Assembly: GCA_902765735.1 (NCBI GenBank)
Contig: CACXBB010000010.1
Span: forward strand, 90,429 to 154,428
Direction of reading: 5' to 3'
DNA length: 64,000 nt
Source of the DNA: an uncultured Eubacteriales bacterium
GTDB lineage: Bacteria > Bacillota > Clostridia > Christensenellales > Aristaeellaceae
The notes beneath the pieces are model-generated. The model did not search any database and was not told where the DNA came from. It saw only the letters and a list, made by a program, of their open reading frames with translations. Each line of letters begins with the position of its first letter. The first letter of the stretch is position 1. This document shows, in pieces, positions 61,466 through 64,000 of the stretch. The translations under genes and the position numbers were made by a program.

Positions 61466-62614
61466 GTGCAAGGGTCGGACCGAAGCGTTCTGAACGTCTA
61501 TGTGGCGGTCCCGAGGCCGCTGGAGTCGGACTGGATCAGCCTCTTGAGACAGCTCGGCTTCCTGAGCGCGAAGTGCCAGGAGATGGGCGTCTCGCTCAAT
61601 GCGCAAAAGAGCTGCCATACCGGCTTTGACTGGGACGAATTGAGCCTGCACGGCCCGTGCGTCTGCATCGCGCTGATGGACGAGGCGGACTATGACGAGG
61701 CCGCGCGCAGCGAGGCGGTCGGGCTGCTCAGGCGCGAGGGCGTCGCGTGCGTAATCGCCCTGCTCAAATCGAAGTCGAACGGCATCGCCCAGTACGGGGC
61801 GGAGGGCTCGGCGCTCTACATCATCCGCTACGATAAGCCCTCCGAAATCCGCATCGCGGAGCTGCCGACCCTTCGCAGGCTCCTGGACGAACTGGCCCCC
61901 GGGGCGCCGGAGGGCGGTGCGGAGGGCCGGGTGACACAGATCCACCCCGGCCTCATCGCGGGATACGGAGCGGACCTGTATGATCTGATGCAGGCAAAGC
62001 CCGACGTCATCGTGGCGCTGGACAGCCTGCCCGGCAGCGTCTGGGACGATTTCACGGGCGAGCTGCTCTACTATCCCATCCCGCCCTACGGCGTGCTCCC
62101 GTTCTTCATTCTGGAGCGCCTGGTGGTGGAAATCGACGCCCTGCTGGAGGACAGGAAGTGCGTGGCGCTGTACTGCATTGAGGATTGCGGGCGCGTCGGC
62201 TATGTGGCGGCGTGCGTGCTCTTTCAGCGCGGCGTGCGGGAGCCCATCAGGGATCTCAGACAGCGCTGGGAGGCCTCGTCGCTCTCCGTCAGCATGCAGG
62301 AGAGCGACGTCCGGCTCTTCTGTCACCGGCACATCGCCAGGACCTATTGGCACTGCGTCCAGCTCACCCGTCACATACAGATCGACAGCATCGACGCCTT
62401 CAGGGACGACGCGGACATCCAGCGGGAATTCCATCGCATCAAGGAGGCGCTGGGCGACCGGTCCCGCATCGCGCTGCGCTTTTCCGGGCTGCTGCCCAGC
62501 GTGCGCATCATGGTGGAGGCGGCGAACGCGGAGCTGTGTCAGAGTGCCATCGACGGTCTCGTCAGGGTCGTCGATCAGAAGGGCCATTATCTGGGCGTCA
62601 TCGACGGATGGTAG
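61466..62614 (+). CDS. CX5R (tyrosine/dual-specificity-type) phosphatase-like protein
   Basis: A 382-residue protein. The N-terminal 140 residues are an alpha/beta domain (NVYVAVPRPL, CVCIALMDEADYD, GVACVIALLK) that resembles TIR/SLOG-type Rossmannoids but was not assigned. The C-terminal part contains ALYCIEDCGRVGYVAACVL, where Cys237 and Arg243 form the C-x5-R phosphatase signature. The approach to it (ELLYYPIPPYGVLPF) fits the general-acid loop area of dual-specificity enzymes. The GTG at 61466 is chosen because GGAGGTG lies five bases upstream. Upstream extensions lack a site. With three kinases in the operon, a matching phosphatase is reasonable; activity and targets are untested. Confidence 0.62.
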   Translation: MQGSDRSVLNVYVAVPRPLESDWISLLRQLGFLSAKCQEMGVSLNAQKSCHTGFDWDELSLHGPCVCIALMDEADYDEAARSEAVGLLRREGVACVIALLKSKSNGIAQYGAEGSALYIIRYDKPSEIRIAELPTLRRLLDELAPGAPEGGAEGRVTQIHPGLIAGYGADLYDLMQAKPDVIVALDSLPGSVWDDFTGELLYYPIPPYGVLPFFILERLVVEIDALLEDRKCVALYCIEDCGRVGYVAACVLFQRGVREPIRDLRQRWEASSLSVSMQESDVRLFCHRHIARTYWHCVQLTRHIQIDSIDAFRDDADIQREFHRIKEALGDRSRIALRFSGLLPSVRIMVEAANAELCQSAIDGLVRVVDQKGHYLGVIDGW

Positions 62615-62624
62615 GAGGCGCGTC

Positions 62625-63899
62625 ATGGGCATCGACATCTTCAAGAGGGAGAACTGGAGCCGGTGGGAAGCCGGCCCCTACGAATCGGCGGATCTCAGGC
62701 TCGACGCGGAGAAGGATCGCGAGCTTTTGCGGCACATCCTCCGCCACTGCACGGAGCTTCAGCGCAGGCGCCTGATGATTCGGCATCACATCAAAGAGAT
62801 CTCCGCGCCGCCGGTAAACCTCGACGACGAGAGCGACGCGGATTACGCGCCGTATGCCGTGCTGAGGGAGCAGGTGATGCGGGAGGACGACTACTGGACG
62901 CTGAAGGCGGCGCTCGAAGCGCCGAACGCCATGATGCGCCGGTTCGCCTTCTGCCGCCTGACGGGGTATCGCTGGCCCGCGGCGGCGTGCGACGCCTACA
63001 GCTATAAGACCTATGACTGTGGATTGAAGCGCGAGGTGTCCCGGGAGGACATCGAGGACCTGTGCCGCGAGCTCATCGACGAAAGGAGCCGCTTTGCCCG
63101 CCGGGCGGCGGAATGGCTCGAAAGGCTGCCGTCGTTCACCGACGACGAGCTGGTCGAGTGGGCGGCGGGCAAGACGGAGCGCAAATGGGATGACGACCCG
63201 GACGAGCTGCTGCGCCGCGACCTGCGCCCGGCGAAGGACGCCCCGGCGCGGGAGGACCTGGCGGACAAGATCTGCGCGATATTCGACGCCTACATCTTCA
63301 GGAAGTATCAGCGCCACCACCTCTACGGCAGCGGGGTCGTGCTCCGGGAGTCCGTGGAGGACGCGCTCACGAAGCGCGTCGCCGACCGGCTCGAGAAGAT
63401 GAAGTCCTACTATCCGAGCTTTGAGGCCGCGCTGACGGAGATCATGCGGACCGGCGACCGGGAACTCAGCCTCGCGCCGCAGGAGATCGCACATCTCGCC
63501 TGGTCGGTCTCTCCCCGGAGCCGCCAGCACAGCTATTTCCTGTGGATGGCCTACTGGTACGGCATCGACGTGGCGGAGGACAAAGGCCGGGCGCTGAAGA
63601 TGCTGGCCGACGCCGCCGAAAGGGGGCATCTGTACGCCTGCGACGAGATCGTCCGCATCTACACCTCGGGCGACGGCGTCCGCCGGGACTTCCGGCTGGC
63701 GCTTCAGTGGCAGGAGAAGAAGCTTGAACGGCTGCGCGGGGCTTACGAGGCAAAGGACCCCCGGGATATTCAATATGCCTCGGCGCGGACGGCTTACGCC
63801 CGGGCGCTGAAGGCGACCGGGGACCTGCTGTCGGAGGCGGTCAGCGCCCGGCGCGCAAAGCAGTATTACCGGCAGGCGGAGAAGCTCGAACCGGTATGA
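62625..63899 (+). CDS. Helical protein with C-terminal Sel1-like repeats
   Basis: A 424-residue soluble, highly charged protein. The N-terminal 270 residues are helical and of unknown family (repeated Arg/Glu/Asp, FAFCRLTGYRW). From about residue 300 there is a Sel1-like region (YWYGIDVAEDKGRALKMLAD, YACDEIVRIYTSGDGV, LALQWQEKKLERLRGAYEAK) that resembles the corresponding part of the double-TIR protein of this operon (YLCGIDVEINQARALELIRS, LVDMYKTGDGV). The two proteins may bind the same partner or each other. It starts with ATG at 62625 after AGGAGGC, ten bases behind the phosphatase-like gene. It is the last complete gene of the operon in the window. Confidence 0.68.
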   Translation: MGIDIFKRENWSRWEAGPYESADLRLDAEKDRELLRHILRHCTELQRRRLMIRHHIKEISAPPVNLDDESDADYAPYAVLREQVMREDDYWTLKAALEAPNAMMRRFAFCRLTGYRWPAAACDAYSYKTYDCGLKREVSREDIEDLCRELIDERSRFARRAAEWLERLPSFTDDELVEWAAGKTERKWDDDPDELLRRDLRPAKDAPAREDLADKICAIFDAYIFRKYQRHHLYGSGVVLRESVEDALTKRVADRLEKMKSYYPSFEAALTEIMRTGDRELSLAPQEIAHLAWSVSPRSRQHSYFLWMAYWYGIDVAEDKGRALKMLADAAERGHLYACDEIVRIYTSGDGVRRDFRLALQWQEKKLERLRGAYEAKDPRDIQYASARTAYARALKATGDLLSEAVSARRAKQYYRQAEKLEPV

Positions 63900-64000
63900 T
63901 ACTAGAGTGTGTTTCTAAATGCCGGGAGATGCAGTTTCGAGCGGATTTGGCTGCATTTCAAGGCGATTTTCCGCAGACTTAGTGGGGCAATAGCAGTCGC

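Noticed and set aside
63900..64000. Possible further gene after the Sel1 protein
   Set aside because: The last 100 bases are AT-richer and contain stops in all frames checked by eye. No feature could be supported before the window ends.

Overview
The window is GC-rich DNA from what looks like an uncultured Clostridia-type member of the Bacillota. The evidence is gene order and regulation. plsX-acpP-rnc-smc-ftsY and darA-holB-ricT run in Bacillota-style clusters. A CIRCE operator precedes htpG, sigma-A type promoters are common, and the intergenic spaces are full of short palindromic repeat families. Genus or species cannot be named from this alone.

Left part (1-17.2 kb) is a signalling region rich in phosphorelay and cyclic-di-GMP genes. 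It holds the tail of a hybrid kinase, a LacI regulator, an EAL/PAS/GGDEF protein, an HD-GYP response regulator, two hybrid histidine kinases (the second ends in a DegV domain), a broken amino-acid-permease/GGDEF/REC/GGDEF/EAL fusion, and a membrane GGDEF enzyme. Another membrane EAL protein lies at 33.5 kb. The middle (17.3-23.2 kb) carries housekeeping and sugar genes: a FucO-like dehydrogenase, a small heat-shock protein, a GH1 beta-glucosidase, and the darA-holB-ricT operon.

The 23.5-31.1 kb stretch, all on the minus strand, is an accessory locus. It contains an XRE-type regulator, a receptor-like protein with cytoplasmic TIR, one membrane span and 26-residue leucine-rich repeats, a K+-channel protein ending in a RyR-like domain, and a second membrane/Rossmann/RyR protein. 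It is followed by htpG, the EAL protein, a nahK-fumC pair and the plsX-to-ftsY housekeeping operon (38.5-45.1 kb).

Immediately after a tRNA-Arg gene, the right end (45.5-63.9 kb) is one long, tightly packed plus-strand operon. Its genes are an HD-RyR protein, a double-TIR/TPR protein, a Ser/Thr kinase with a truncated second kinase, a SLOG-like membrane protein, a 2111-residue three-kinase protein, a secreted alpha/alpha-toroid-like protein, a CX5R phosphatase-like protein, and a Sel1-repeat protein. The mix of TIR, SLOG, RyR, HD, kinase and phosphatase modules resembles nucleotide-centred conflict or stress-signalling systems. I regard it as the strongest candidate for an undescribed system in the window. 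The shared RyR/TIR vocabulary suggests that the 23.5-31.1 kb locus is related.

Between genes, several families of short palindromic repeats recur, together with two copies of a MITE-like element (15.65 and 35.5 kb). No CRISPR array, rRNA, transposase or prophage gene was seen.
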